Part shown: one piece after another, positions 24,298 to 32,707 of the stretch
Layout: every line of letters starts with the position of its first letter
Position numbering within the stretch: position 1 is the first letter of the stretch
Assembly (NCBI RefSeq): GCF_002563675.1
Contig: NZ_PDJC01000001.1
Span: forward strand, 1,984,001-2,048,000
Reading direction: 5' to 3'
DNA length: 64,000 nucleotides
Origin: Propionicimonas paludicola
Lineage (GTDB): Bacteria > Actinomycetota > Actinomycetes > Propionibacteriales > Propionibacteriaceae
Notes under the pieces: model-generated
Database searches by the model: none
The model's input: only the letters and a program-made list of their open reading frames with translations
What the model was told of the DNA's origin: nothing
Position numbers and translations under genes: made by a program

Positions 24298-24534
24298 ACC
24301 CGCCGACTTTGTTCCCGATCACTTCCGCACCTCATCGCTTGGATCCGGTGAAGGCCGCCGACAGCGCGCCGACCGCCAATGTTGTCGTTATCAGACCGGT
24401 GCCGGCGGCGTAGTCAGACTCAACCGCCGATGTTGTCGTTTTCGGGCCCGCAAACCCGACTCATAACGACAAAGTCGGCGGTCGCGCACACGAGGTCGAG
24501 TTCAACCCGCCTGATAACAGCAAGATCGGCGGTC
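24298..24534. repeat. Nested 24-bp inverted/direct repeat cluster
   Basis: Four copies of a 24-bp unit of the form RACCGCC-RAYNTTG-Y-YGTTWTCRG occur as two forward (24371-24394, 24422-24445) and two reverse (24460-24483, 24511-24534). A partial forward copy (24298-24321) shares CCGCCGACTTTGT. Outer and inner copies pair as nested inverted repeats. The region 24295-24722 is otherwise gene-free. Confidence 0.8.
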
Positions 24535-24647
24535 ACCGCCACCCTCACCCCCTCATCAGAGTCGGCAGGGGCGAGAACGTCGGACGGGTGGAGTCGCAAC
24601 CCGCGGACGGCTCCGCTCCCGCACCCCCGAGCCAGGCCAAACGTGAA

Positions 24648-24694
24648 GGGGACGGCACCGCGCTGGCTTGTTGAGCCAGCGGGGAACCGTCCCC
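24648..24694. terminator. Long hairpin downstream of the LRR/Ig protein gene
   Basis: GGGGACGG...CGCTGGCT pairs with AGCCAGCG...CCGTCCCC around TGTTG. It is a two-part stem of 8 bp (inner) and 8 bp (outer) with a mismatched waist. It lies 29 bp after the stop of the leftward gene at 24723. The outer arms belong to the same GGGGACGG/CCGTCCCC family as the repeat at 45.1 kb. Confidence 0.6.
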
Positions 24695-24722
24695 GTTCGT
24701 GTTTCGGAGTGACCCGCGATGC

Positions 24723-25895
24723 CTAGAGCCCGGCGATGACCCCGGCATTCAGAGTGATCACCCGGGTGGTGTAGCCGCCCAGAGCTCCGGAGACCTTCAC
24801 GCTGACCTTCTTCTTCACATCAGCAGCGGTGAGGGTGTAGCTGGCGCTCTTGGCACCCTTGACGGCCTTGCCGGCGCGGTACCACTGGTAGCTGAGCGCG
24901 ACCGAGTTCGGCGACCAATCGGCGGCGCTGGTGGCTACCGTCATCACCTGGCCGACCTGCGCCTTGCCGTTCAGCGTCACCTTGCCGGCGACGATCGTCC
25001 CCGCCTTGACCTTGCCGGTGGCCTTGGACGTGACCGTGGCGGTCTTGTACTCGTTCTGCTTGCCGGTGACCTTAACCGTCATCTTCTTGCCGAGGTCGGA
25101 CTTGGTGAGGGTGTAGGTCTGCGCGGTGGCACCGGAGATCGCCTTGCCCGAGCGGAACCACTGGTAGCTCAGGACGGCCGTCGACGGCTTCCAGGTGCCC
25201 GGCTTGGCGGTCAGCGTCTTGCCGACCGCGACGGTGCCGGTGATCTTCGGCGTGGGCGCCGAGAAACTCTTGATCGTGTAGGCAGTCACGGTGAAGTAGA
25301 TGTCGAAGTCGTAGTCCTGCGCGCCGGCGATGATGGCGTACTGGCCGGCCTTGTCGGCCTTGAACAACCACGGCACCTTGCGGGTCAGGCCCTTGGTCCA
25401 CTTCGCACCAAAGACATCGCCGTCGAACCAGGGATTGATCGGCAGGTCGTTGTAGGTGCCGACCTTGATCCGCCAGTCGACCTCTTGCCCGCTGGCGGCC
25501 AGCCCGCTGAGCGGCAGAGAATCGATCTGCTCGAGAGCAGCGAGGTCGGTCACCTTGTTGCCCGAGATGTCGAGGGACGTCAACCCGGTCAACGCCTCGA
25601 TCCCGGTGAGATCAGCAATGCCCTTGTCCTTGCAGTCCAACGACGTGATGGCCGCAAGGTCGGACGAGTCGAAGCTGGTCGTCCCCGGATCCAGGCTCAG
25701 GTGCTGAGCGACACAGGTAGCGAGCTTGGCGTCGGCGAACTGCACGGACGCGGCCTGCGCCGCGGTCGGCGCAGCAACGCTGAGACCTGCGGTCAGGACG
25801 ACCGAAAGCAGCGCCACGATGCCAGCGCGCAGTGGACGCCGTTGTCCATTCTCGCGGGCATTTCCGTTGACTTTTCTAGCAAATGGCTGGTTCAT
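24723..25895 (-). CDS. Exported LRR and Ig-like repeat surface protein
   Basis: A 390-residue protein. It begins MNQPFARKVN and has a long Sec signal ending near ALA/AQAAS (residues about 25-50). Residues about 60-130 contain leucine-rich elements (LAAITSLDC, LTGLTSLDISGNKVTDL). A beta region with an aromatic ligand-like character follows (WFDGDVFGAKW). Two tandem Ig-like repeats then occupy residues about 220-390, each with a VLSYQWFRSGKAISGA or ALSYQWYRAGKAVKGA core. There is no LPXTG anchor, so it is probably secreted or loosely bound. It may bind protein or glycan partners, which is inference from architecture. Confidence 0.82.
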   Translation of the reverse strand: MNQPFARKVNGNARENGQRRPLRAGIVALLSVVLTAGLSVAAPTAAQAASVQFADAKLATCVAQHLSLDPGTTSFDSSDLAAITSLDCKDKGIADLTGIEALTGLTSLDISGNKVTDLAALEQIDSLPLSGLAASGQEVDWRIKVGTYNDLPINPWFDGDVFGAKWTKGLTRKVPWLFKADKAGQYAIIAGAQDYDFDIYFTVTAYTIKSFSAPTPKITGTVAVGKTLTAKPGTWKPSTAVLSYQWFRSGKAISGATAQTYTLTKSDLGKKMTVKVTGKQNEYKTATVTSKATGKVKAGTIVAGKVTLNGKAQVGQVMTVATSAADWSPNSVALSYQWYRAGKAVKGAKSASYTLTAADVKKKVSVKVSGALGGYTTRVITLNAGVIAGL

Positions 25896-25977
25896 ATGTA
25901 TAGCCTCCCGCAGGGAGTCTAGGGCCACCCACAGGCATGCCACAGCATCCGAGGAAAGGCGTCCATCAACTGGCCGG

Positions 25978-26964
25978 TCACCAGCGGTTATGGACGTCCT
26001 CCGCCCAGCCGTAGATGCCCTCGAAGGAGACCCCGGCATACTGCCCGGACCAGTACCCGAAGCACTGGTCGGTGCGCGAGGAAATGACGCCGAGATTGCT
26101 CACGGCAGTGCGGTCGAAATCCGGAGTGAAGGTGGCGTCCAGGTCCCCGCCGATCACTCGCCAGGGACGCCGCCAGTCGGCCAGGTCATAGCGCCAGTCC
26201 AGTTCCTCGGAGATCTTGTGCAGTCGCCCGCCGAGCAGAATGCCGTTCTCGGTGGAGCCGCTGCCGACCGTCCACTTGCCACCGACCTGGATGCCGAACA
26301 CCTGACCGTCCACCCGCCCCGACCCGGCACCCCAGTTCCAATGGACGTCATAGGGCCAGCGACCGCGTCCATGGTCGAGCACGGCCCAGGACTCGCCGGC
26401 CGGCACCGGATGAGTGGTCCCGTCGATCACCAGCGAGCCGGACACCGGCTGCGCGACATCCTTGACCGTGTACTGGAAGCGGCGTCGCGACCACGGGACG
26501 ACCACAGCCAGGCAATCCTGGTCGGCCGGACGACTGACCAGAACGTCGAAGGAGACCCGGTCCGCCCGTGCCTGGAGCCGAACCCCGCCCGCCTCGGGCG
26601 TGATGTCGATGGCCAACCCCTGGGCCCGCGCGGACGCCGCCGCGTCGCCCAGGTTGGCCGGCAGCACCGCTCCACGGGCCGGCAGTACCGTGGCGGCCTT
26701 GCCCCAAGTCTGCTCAGTGGCCCGATCGAACACCCAGATCTCATGGACGGCGGCGTAGTCGATCGACGACACCGTGGCGGCCAGCACATGCGTGGAAGTG
26801 ACCACGTTCCAGTACTCCCAGCGCTTGTTGCGCGGCCAACCGCGGCGGCCGTCGATCCCCGAGGTGTCCACCAGCGGACGCCGCGCCCAGCCCACCGCGT
26901 CCGGGTTGAGTGAGCCGTCGGGAAGAGTCAGGCTCACCGAGGTGAGGAGTTCGCGTTCAGCCAT
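25978..26964 (-). CDS. DUF2804 protein
   Basis: A 328-residue cytosolic protein matching the DUF2804 pattern: RGWPRNKRWEYWNV, then YAAVHEIWVFDRAT, and FGIQVGGKWTVG with a terminal FGYWSGQYAGVSF. Members have tandem beta-sandwich folds related to lipocalin-like domains and are of unknown activity. It sits 82 bp upstream of the LRR/Ig gene on the same strand and starts near the divergent methyltransferase-like gene. I see no catalytic residues to propose. Confidence 0.85.
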   Translation of the reverse strand: MAERELLTSVSLTLPDGSLNPDAVGWARRPLVDTSGIDGRRGWPRNKRWEYWNVVTSTHVLAATVSSIDYAAVHEIWVFDRATEQTWGKAATVLPARGAVLPANLGDAAASARAQGLAIDITPEAGGVRLQARADRVSFDVLVSRPADQDCLAVVVPWSRRRFQYTVKDVAQPVSGSLVIDGTTHPVPAGESWAVLDHGRGRWPYDVHWNWGAGSGRVDGQVFGIQVGGKWTVGSGSTENGILLGGRLHKISEELDWRYDLADWRRPWRVIGGDLDATFTPDFDRTAVSNLGVISSRTDQCFGYWSGQYAGVSFEGIYGWAEDVHNRW

Positions 26965-27142
26965 GGCTCATTGTCACCCGGGGGTGGCGGCCCCGTCCGC
27001 GAAACGCCGCAGACCCCACAACCCCGCGCCGACCAGGGATGATCCCTCCCCGATCGACGAGTCGCACGGCCAGGACGAGCGAACGGCCGGAGCGTCCGCG
27101 GCGTGAGCCCGCCCGCAGTCGGCCGCATGCAACGATGGGCGG

Positions 27143-27814
27143 GTGAGCAGGCCGGAGTTGATCGCGCGGGCACATACCCCGCTGGGCGACGTGGTTCTGC
27201 GCCGCCGCGATGAGGACACCGGGCCGGTGGACGAACTGGTGGTCAATGGGGTGTTCGCCATGGACTCCTTCGAGGTCGCCTCAGAACTCGCCCTGGCCGA
27301 CGCGGCGTCCGCCGCTGAGGGCAGCGCACCCGGACGAGTGCTGGTCGGCGGCCTGGGTCTGGGCTATACGGCGGCCCGGCTGCTCGATAACGGCGCCGCA
27401 GCGGTGCGCGTCGTCGAGCTGGCCGCACCGCTGGTCGAATGGGCACTGGCCCGGATCACACCGCAGTTGGGCCGGGTGGCCGACGATCCCCGCACCGAGC
27501 TGGTGGTCGATGACATCGTGAACGTCATCGAGGCCGATCCCGGCTCCTGGGAAGCGATCCTGCTCGACGTCGACAACGGCCCCAGCTTCCTGATCCACGA
27601 CGAGAACGCCCGGGTCTACTCCACCGACTTCCTGGCCACTTGCCTGAGCAGGCTCACCCCCGGCGGACGGCTGGTGATCTGGTGCGAGCAGGCCAGCCCG
27701 GACCTCGAGATCACCCTGCGCCGGCTCACCGGACAGGTCGAGCTCATTCTGGTTCCGGTCAGCCGCGAGGGCCGCAGCTTCGACTACGCCCTGTACCGGG
27801 CGGTTCCGAGCTAG
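27143..27814 (+). CDS. Spermidine synthase-like methyltransferase-fold protein
   Basis: A 223-residue protein of the spermine/spermidine synthase fold. The nucleotide-binding loop is VLVGGLGLGYTAARLLD, the acidic residue is in VVELAAPLVEWA, and the dcSAM-site-like region is WEAILLDVDNGPSFL. The Asp at LLDVDNGP occupies the catalytic place of polyamine synthases, but the protein is shorter than true SpeE (about 280) and lacks its N-terminal beta domain. It may be a non-polyamine class I methyltransferase. The location beside the polyamine cluster is suggestive, but it converges on gabD. Confidence 0.75.
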   Translation: MSRPELIARAHTPLGDVVLRRRDEDTGPVDELVVNGVFAMDSFEVASELALADAASAAEGSAPGRVLVGGLGLGYTAARLLDNGAAAVRVVELAAPLVEWALARITPQLGRVADDPRTELVVDDIVNVIEADPGSWEAILLDVDNGPSFLIHDENARVYSTDFLATCLSRLTPGGRLVIWCEQASPDLEITLRRLTGQVELILVPVSREGRSFDYALYRAVPS

Positions 27815-29274
27815 ACCCCGGCGAAGGGGTCGGCGATCCCGATGTACACGGTCTCGAGGTACTCCTCGATGCCCTCCGCACTCCCCTCGCGGCCCAGACC
27901 GGACTGCTTGACCCCGCCGAAGGGCGCGGCCGGGTTCGAGATCACCCCGGCGTTCACCGCGAGCATGCCGGTCTCGATCCGCTCCGACAGCCGCAGCGCC
28001 CGAGACAGGTCCGTGGTGTAGAGGTAGGAGATCAACCCGAACGGAGTGCTATTGGCCACGGCCACCGCGTCGTCCTCGGAGTCGAAGGTGGCGATCGGCA
28101 CCACCGGGCCGAAGATCTCCTCGGTGAGCACCCGAGCCTGACGCGGGACGTCCACCAGCACCGTCGGCTCGAAGAAGTAACCAGGCCCGTCCACCCGATG
28201 GCCGCCGACCAGCAGCCGTCCGCCGAGTTCCTGCGCCTCGCTGACCAGGCCACCGATCCGGCCGAGCGCGTCGCTGTCGATGACCGGGCCGAGCCCGACC
28301 CCCGCCTCGACACCCGGCCCGACCTTGACGGCGGCGACCTTGGCCGACAGCTTGGCCGCGAACTCCTCGGCGATCGGCGACTCGACATAGATTCGATTGG
28401 CCGCGGTGCAGGCTTGGCCGCCATTGCGGAGCTTGGCCGCGAAAGCGCCCTCGACAGCCGCGTCCAGGTCGGCATCGGCGAAGACCAGGAAGGGTGCGTT
28501 GCCGCCGAGTTCCATCGACGTCCGCAGGACGTTGCTCGCCGCCTGCCGCAGCAGCGCCTGACCCACCTCGGTGGAACCGGTGAAGGACAGCTTGCGCAGC
28601 CGCGGATCGGCGAACAGCGGGGCCGTGGTGGCTCCGGAGTGGGCGGTCGGGATGACGTTGATCACTCCGTCCGGGACGCCGACCTCCTGCATCACCTTGG
28701 CAAACAGCAAGGTGGTCAGCGGGGTGAGCGCGGCCGGCTTGACCACCACGGTGCAGCCGGCGGCCAGCGCCGGCGCCACCTTGCGGGTGGCCATGGCCAG
28801 CGGGAAGTTCCACGGCGTGATCAGCAGGCACGGCCCGACCGGACGCTTGGAGACCAGGATCCGGTTGGCCCCGTCCGGCGCGATCGAGTAGCGGCCGTAG
28901 ATCCGCGGCGTCTCCTCGGAGAACCAGCGCAGGAACTCCGCACCGTAGGCCACCTCACCGCGGGACTCGGCCAGCGGCTTGCCCATCTCCAAGGTCATCA
29001 GCAGCGCGAAGTCGTCGGCGCGGGCGGTCACCGCCTCGAAGCCGGCCCGGAGCAGCTCGGCGCGGCGCCGTGGCGGCGTCCGCGACCAGGACTCCTGGGC
29101 GGCGACGGCCGCGTCCAGAGCAGCCACCGCGTCCTGGGGGGTGGCTGATGCCACTTCGGCCAGGGTGGACGCCGTGGCCGGGTTCTGTACGACGAAACGC
29201 TCAGCCGAGCTGCCGTCGCGCCACACTCCCCCGATGAAGAGCTCAGTGGGGACGCCTGCAGGAAGTTGCGTCAT
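27811..29274 (-). CDS. gabD: NAD(P)-dependent succinate-semialdehyde dehydrogenase
   Basis: A 487-residue aldehyde dehydrogenase. The glutamate motif is MELGGNAPFLVFADAD and the catalytic cysteine is in NGGQACTAANR; the NAD-binding ITPWNFPLAMATRK is canonical. It oxidises succinate semialdehyde to succinate and may also take 4-aminobutyraldehyde, as no other aldehyde dehydrogenase is in the cluster. It lies 66 bp after gabT and is the last gene of the leftward polyamine unit. The stop overlaps the opposing gene by 4 bp. Confidence 0.92.
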   Translation of the reverse strand: MTQLPAGVPTELFIGGVWRDGSSAERFVVQNPATASTLAEVASATPQDAVAALDAAVAAQESWSRTPPRRRAELLRAGFEAVTARADDFALLMTLEMGKPLAESRGEVAYGAEFLRWFSEETPRIYGRYSIAPDGANRILVSKRPVGPCLLITPWNFPLAMATRKVAPALAAGCTVVVKPAALTPLTTLLFAKVMQEVGVPDGVINVIPTAHSGATTAPLFADPRLRKLSFTGSTEVGQALLRQAASNVLRTSMELGGNAPFLVFADADLDAAVEGAFAAKLRNGGQACTAANRIYVESPIAEEFAAKLSAKVAAVKVGPGVEAGVGLGPVIDSDALGRIGGLVSEAQELGGRLLVGGHRVDGPGYFFEPTVLVDVPRQARVLTEEIFGPVVPIATFDSEDDAVAVANSTPFGLISYLYTTDLSRALRLSERIETGMLAVNAGVISNPAAPFGGVKQSGLGREGSAEGIEEYLETVYIGIADPFAGV

Positions 29275-29294
29275 CGCGGTCCTCTCTTGATCGT

Positions 29295-29322
29295 CGTCCG
29301 GGCAGCGCCAGCCGCCCGGACG
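29295..29322. terminator. Hairpin between gabT and gabD
   Basis: CGTCCGGGC at 29295-29303 pairs perfectly with GCCCGGACG at 29314-29322 around a 10-base loop. It sits in the only gap wider than a few bases in the polyamine operon, so it may attenuate or separate gabD expression. There is no U-run. Confidence 0.45.
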
Positions 29323-29340
29323 TCACGAGATCAGTCTTGC

Positions 29341-30675
29341 TCAGCCGAGCACTTCGGCGAAGGCCTCGGCCAGGACGTCCATGGCGTCCTCGATCAGTGA
29401 GATGTCACTGACCAGCGGCGGCAGCATCCGGATCACATTGCCGAAACTGCCACAGCTGAGCATCGCCACTCCGCGGCGGATGCAGGCCGCCACCACTGCC
29501 TTGGTCAGGGCAGCGTCGGGAGCCTTCGAACCGTCCGGAACGATGATCTCGATGGCCATCATGGCGCCGCGGCCACGGACCTCACCGATCTGTGGGAACT
29601 GCGTCGCCAAGGCGGTCAGCCGAGCCGACAGCACTTCGCCGATCCGGCGCGCCTTACCCGGCAGATCCTCGGCCTCCATGGTTTCGATGGCAGCCAACGC
29701 GGCCGCACACGACAGGGGGTTTCCACCGAAGGTGCCACCCAGGCCACCGGGGACGGGTGCGTTCATGATCTCGGCCCGTCCGGTCACTGCGGCGATCGGC
29801 AGCCCACCACCGAGCGCCTTGGCCGTGGTGATCAGGTCGGGGACGATCCCCTCGTGCTCGACGGCGAACCAGGCGCCGGTACGGCAGAAGCCGCTTTGCA
29901 CCTCGTCGGCGATGAACACCACACCGTTGGCGTGGCACCACTCGACCAGCTTGGCCAGGAAGCCAGGTGCGGGGACGATGAAGCCACCCTCACCCTGGAT
30001 CGGCTCCAACACCACGGCCGCGACGTGCTGCTCGCCCACCTGGATGTGCACCTGCCCGACGAAGTCGGCGAAGGCCTCCTCGGCGCAGTTCTCCGGACCG
30101 GTTGGCCAGCGATAGGGGTAGGCCATCCCGACTCGGTAGATCTCCGGCGCGAACGGGCCGAAGCCGTCCTTGTACGGCGACACCTTGGCGGTCATGGCCA
30201 TGGTCAGGTTCGTCCGCCCGTGGTAGGCGTGGTCGAAGACCACCACGGCCTGCCGGCCGGTGTAGGCCCGGGCGATCTTCACGGCGTTCTCGACGGCCTC
30301 GGCACCGGAGTTGAGCAGCACCGAGCGCTTATCGAAGTCGCCGGGGGTGACCTCAGCGATCTTCTCGCACAGCTCGATGTAGTTCTCGTAAGGGTTCACC
30401 ATGAAGCAGGTGTGCCCGAAGGACGCCGCCTGCTCGGTGACCGCGGCCACCACTCGCGGGTCGGAGTGGCCGACCGAGGTGACCCCGATTCCGGAGCCGA
30501 AGTCGATGATCTGATTGCCGTCGACGTCGAGCAGGATCGCCCCCTCGGCACCAGCCACGTAGATGTCGCTGCCCCCGCTCACCGCGGACGACACCGCAGC
30601 CACCCGGCGCTGTGCCAGGGACTTCGAGATCGGCCCGGGCAGTTCGGTGACCAGCTTGCGCTGTTGGGTGATCAT
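29341..30675 (-). CDS. gabT: 4-aminobutyrate--2-oxoglutarate aminotransferase
   Basis: A 444-residue class III PLP aminotransferase that converts GABA to succinate semialdehyde. Motifs include GVTSVGHSDPRVV, NSGAEAVENAVKIARAYTG, VVLEPIQGEGGF, and the PLP lysine in ITTAKALGGGLP. The ATG at 30675 overlaps the TGA of the preceding gene as ATGA; an in-frame start six codons upstream is less likely. It follows the polyamine transport genes directly, and gabD follows, giving the GABA-to-succinate pair. Confidence 0.94.
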   Translation of the reverse strand: MITQQRKLVTELPGPISKSLAQRRVAAVSSAVSGGSDIYVAGAEGAILLDVDGNQIIDFGSGIGVTSVGHSDPRVVAAVTEQAASFGHTCFMVNPYENYIELCEKIAEVTPGDFDKRSVLLNSGAEAVENAVKIARAYTGRQAVVVFDHAYHGRTNLTMAMTAKVSPYKDGFGPFAPEIYRVGMAYPYRWPTGPENCAEEAFADFVGQVHIQVGEQHVAAVVLEPIQGEGGFIVPAPGFLAKLVEWCHANGVVFIADEVQSGFCRTGAWFAVEHEGIVPDLITTAKALGGGLPIAAVTGRAEIMNAPVPGGLGGTFGGNPLSCAAALAAIETMEAEDLPGKARRIGEVLSARLTALATQFPQIGEVRGRGAMMAIEIIVPDGSKAPDAALTKAVVAACIRRGVAMLSCGSFGNVIRMLPPLVSDISLIEDAMDVLAEAFAEVLG

Positions 30676-31916
30676 CGGTCTTCCAGCCCCCACTTCGAGT
30701 CATAGCCGGCCGGGGCCGCCCCGGCGAGCAACTCCAAGAAAGGTACTGCGTCGAAGGACTCCGGACCGCGCACTCCAGCCCCTGACCAGACCCCGGTGGC
30801 CAGCAACTCCAGAGCCACCACCGGGTTGATGGCGGTCTGCCAGACCACGCACTGGGCGCCGTAATTCGCCATGGCCCACTCGTTGTCGACCACGTGGTAG
30901 AGGTAGGTGCGGCGCGGCTGGCCGTCCTTGCCGAGTCCGGTGACCCACAGTCCGGCGCAGGTCTTGCCGGTCATCCGCGGCCCGATGGTGGCCGGGTCGG
31001 GCAGCACAGCGGCCACCACATCGCGCGGAGAGACCTTCACGCCCTTCACCGACACCGGCTCGGTGCGATCCAGGCCCAGCGCGTGCAGAGTCTTCAGGAC
31101 CCCGATGAACTCGTCACCGAGTCCGTACTTGAAGGTGACCCGCTTGGCGTCCACCCAGCGCGGCATCAGCAGCACTTCCTCGTGCTCGACGTTCACGCAT
31201 TCGACCGGCCCGATCCCCTCGGGGAAGTCGAAGACCTCCGGCTCGCTGAACGGCGGCGTGGTGTACCAGCCGCGTCCGGCCTCGTGGATCACCGGCGGGT
31301 TCAGGCACTCCTCGATGGTGGTCCAGATCGAGAAGGACGGGGCGAAGATTTCCTCACCGTTGTCGTCACGGACGACCAGGTTGGCGCCGTCCCGGGTGCC
31401 CAGCTCGTCGATCTCGCTGAACAGGTGGTCAGCCGCGTAGCGGGCGAAGACGTCCGACAGGCCGGGCTCGACGCCGATCCCGACCAGGGCCAGCCGTCCG
31501 GCAGCCTCCCACTCGGAGGCCTTAGCGAACTGCTCGTCGCCGAGCTTCACCCCGACCTGGGCGTACGGCTCGGACGGGTGCGGGTGGGACAGGCTCATGG
31601 CCATGTCCAGGTAGTCGGCCCCGGCGGCGAAGGCGCCGTCGAAGATCGGCATCACGAACCGCGGATCGACCGCATTCAACACGTGAGTTGCCTGGTGTTC
31701 GAGGGCCAGTGCGGTCACCGAGGCGGGATCGGACGCGTCCACGAATGCAGCCCGGAAGCGTCCACCTCCCCCGGCGGCCTCTGCTGCGGCTACCGTCGCC
31801 TGCGCCTTTGCCAGGTCGTAGTCCGCAATCACCATCACCTCGAAGAAACTGCGTCGGGCGGCGATTCGGGCGACTGCGTCGCCCACTCCTCCGGCTCCGA
31901 CAACGAGGACGCGCAT
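30672..31916 (-). CDS. Saccharopine dehydrogenase-like oxidoreductase
   Basis: A 414-residue NAD(P)-dependent enzyme. The Rossmann motif VLVVGAGGVGDAVARIA occupies residues 3-19. VGIGVEPGLSDVFARYA and GLGDEFIGVLKTL occur further on, as in saccharopine/carboxynorspermidine dehydrogenases. The gene overlaps potC's stop by one base and gabT's start by four, so it is an integral part of the polyamine operon. Family members form or cleave secondary amines between amino acids and a keto acid or aldehyde. A polyamine conjugate is therefore a plausible substrate, but this is inference; no lysine genes are present. Confidence 0.85.
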   Translation of the reverse strand: MRVLVVGAGGVGDAVARIAARRSFFEVMVIADYDLAKAQATVAAAEAAGGGGRFRAAFVDASDPASVTALALEHQATHVLNAVDPRFVMPIFDGAFAAGADYLDMAMSLSHPHPSEPYAQVGVKLGDEQFAKASEWEAAGRLALVGIGVEPGLSDVFARYAADHLFSEIDELGTRDGANLVVRDDNGEEIFAPSFSIWTTIEECLNPPVIHEAGRGWYTTPPFSEPEVFDFPEGIGPVECVNVEHEEVLLMPRWVDAKRVTFKYGLGDEFIGVLKTLHALGLDRTEPVSVKGVKVSPRDVVAAVLPDPATIGPRMTGKTCAGLWVTGLGKDGQPRRTYLYHVVDNEWAMANYGAQCVVWQTAINPVVALELLATGVWSGAGVRGPESFDAVPFLELLAGAAPAGYDSKWGLEDR

Positions 31917-32707
31917 CAGTCAGCCTTTCTCTTTCTCGCGCCAATTGCCTGGGCGATGCCGACGATGCCGACCGCGCCGAGGAACATGACGGTGCCGATC
32001 ACGTTGATCTGCACCGGAGTGCCACGCTGTGCGGCACCCCAGACGAACATCGGGAAGGTCACCGTGGTGGCCCCGGCATTGAAGTTCGTCACGATGTAGT
32101 CGTCGAAGCTCAGCGCGAAGGCCAGCAGCGCGCCAGCCCCGATACCGGGCGCGACCAACGGGAAGGTGACCTTCCAGAAGGCCTGCGCGGGTGTGGCGTA
32201 GAGATCGGCGGCGGCCTGCTCCAGCGCGGGATCCAGTGAAGCCACTCGGGCCTTCACTGTGGTCACCACGAAGGACAGGGTGAACAGGATGTGAGCGATC
32301 AGGATGGTGGTCTGGCCGGACTCCATCCCCATAGCCACGAACAGGGTCAACAGTGAGGAACCCATCACCACCTCGGGGGTGGCCATCGGCAAGAAGACCA
32401 ACAGGTTGGTAGCTGCCCGTCCACGGAACCGGTAGCGGCCCAGCGCAAAGGCGGCCATGGTGCCGATCACCGTCGAAGCCAGGGACGCCACCACGGCCAC
32501 CCAGATGCTCAGACCGAGGGCCTCGCACATGCCCGGGCTGCCGCAGGGATCCAGCCAGGCGTCCAGCGAGAAGTGGTTCCACTCGTAGTTGTAGCGCCCG
32601 TTCGGCTTGTTGAAGGAGAAGATCACCACGACCAGGTTGGGCAACAGGATGTAGGCCATCACCAGCAGGCCGATGATCACCACGGCATTGCGACGAAGCC
32701 ACGCCAT
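31916..32707 (-). CDS. potC: Polyamine ABC transporter permease PotC
   Basis: A 263-residue inner-membrane permease with about six transmembrane segments. The EAA loop is AAADLYATPAQAFWKVTFPL, which contacts PotA. It begins with the membrane helix NAVVIIGLLVMAYILLP. The start overlaps potB's stop by one base. In the spermidine/putrescine family PotC pairs with PotB to form the channel. Confidence 0.94.
   Translation of the reverse strand: MAWLRRNAVVIIGLLVMAYILLPNLVVVIFSFNKPNGRYNYEWNHFSLDAWLDPCGSPGMCEALGLSIWVAVVASLASTVIGTMAAFALGRYRFRGRAATNLLVFLPMATPEVVMGSSLLTLFVAMGMESGQTTILIAHILFTLSFVVTTVKARVASLDPALEQAAADLYATPAQAFWKVTFPLVAPGIGAGALLAFALSFDDYIVTNFNAGATTVTFPMFVWGAAQRGTPVQINVIGTVMFLGAVGIVGIAQAIGARKRKAD

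Noticed and set aside
24298-24534. CRISPR array.
   Set aside because: Copies alternate in orientation, spacing is irregular (about 14-27 bp) and no cas genes are near.
27143-27814. True spermidine synthase (speE).
   Set aside because: It is too short and lacks the N-terminal beta domain; the assignment is kept at fold level.
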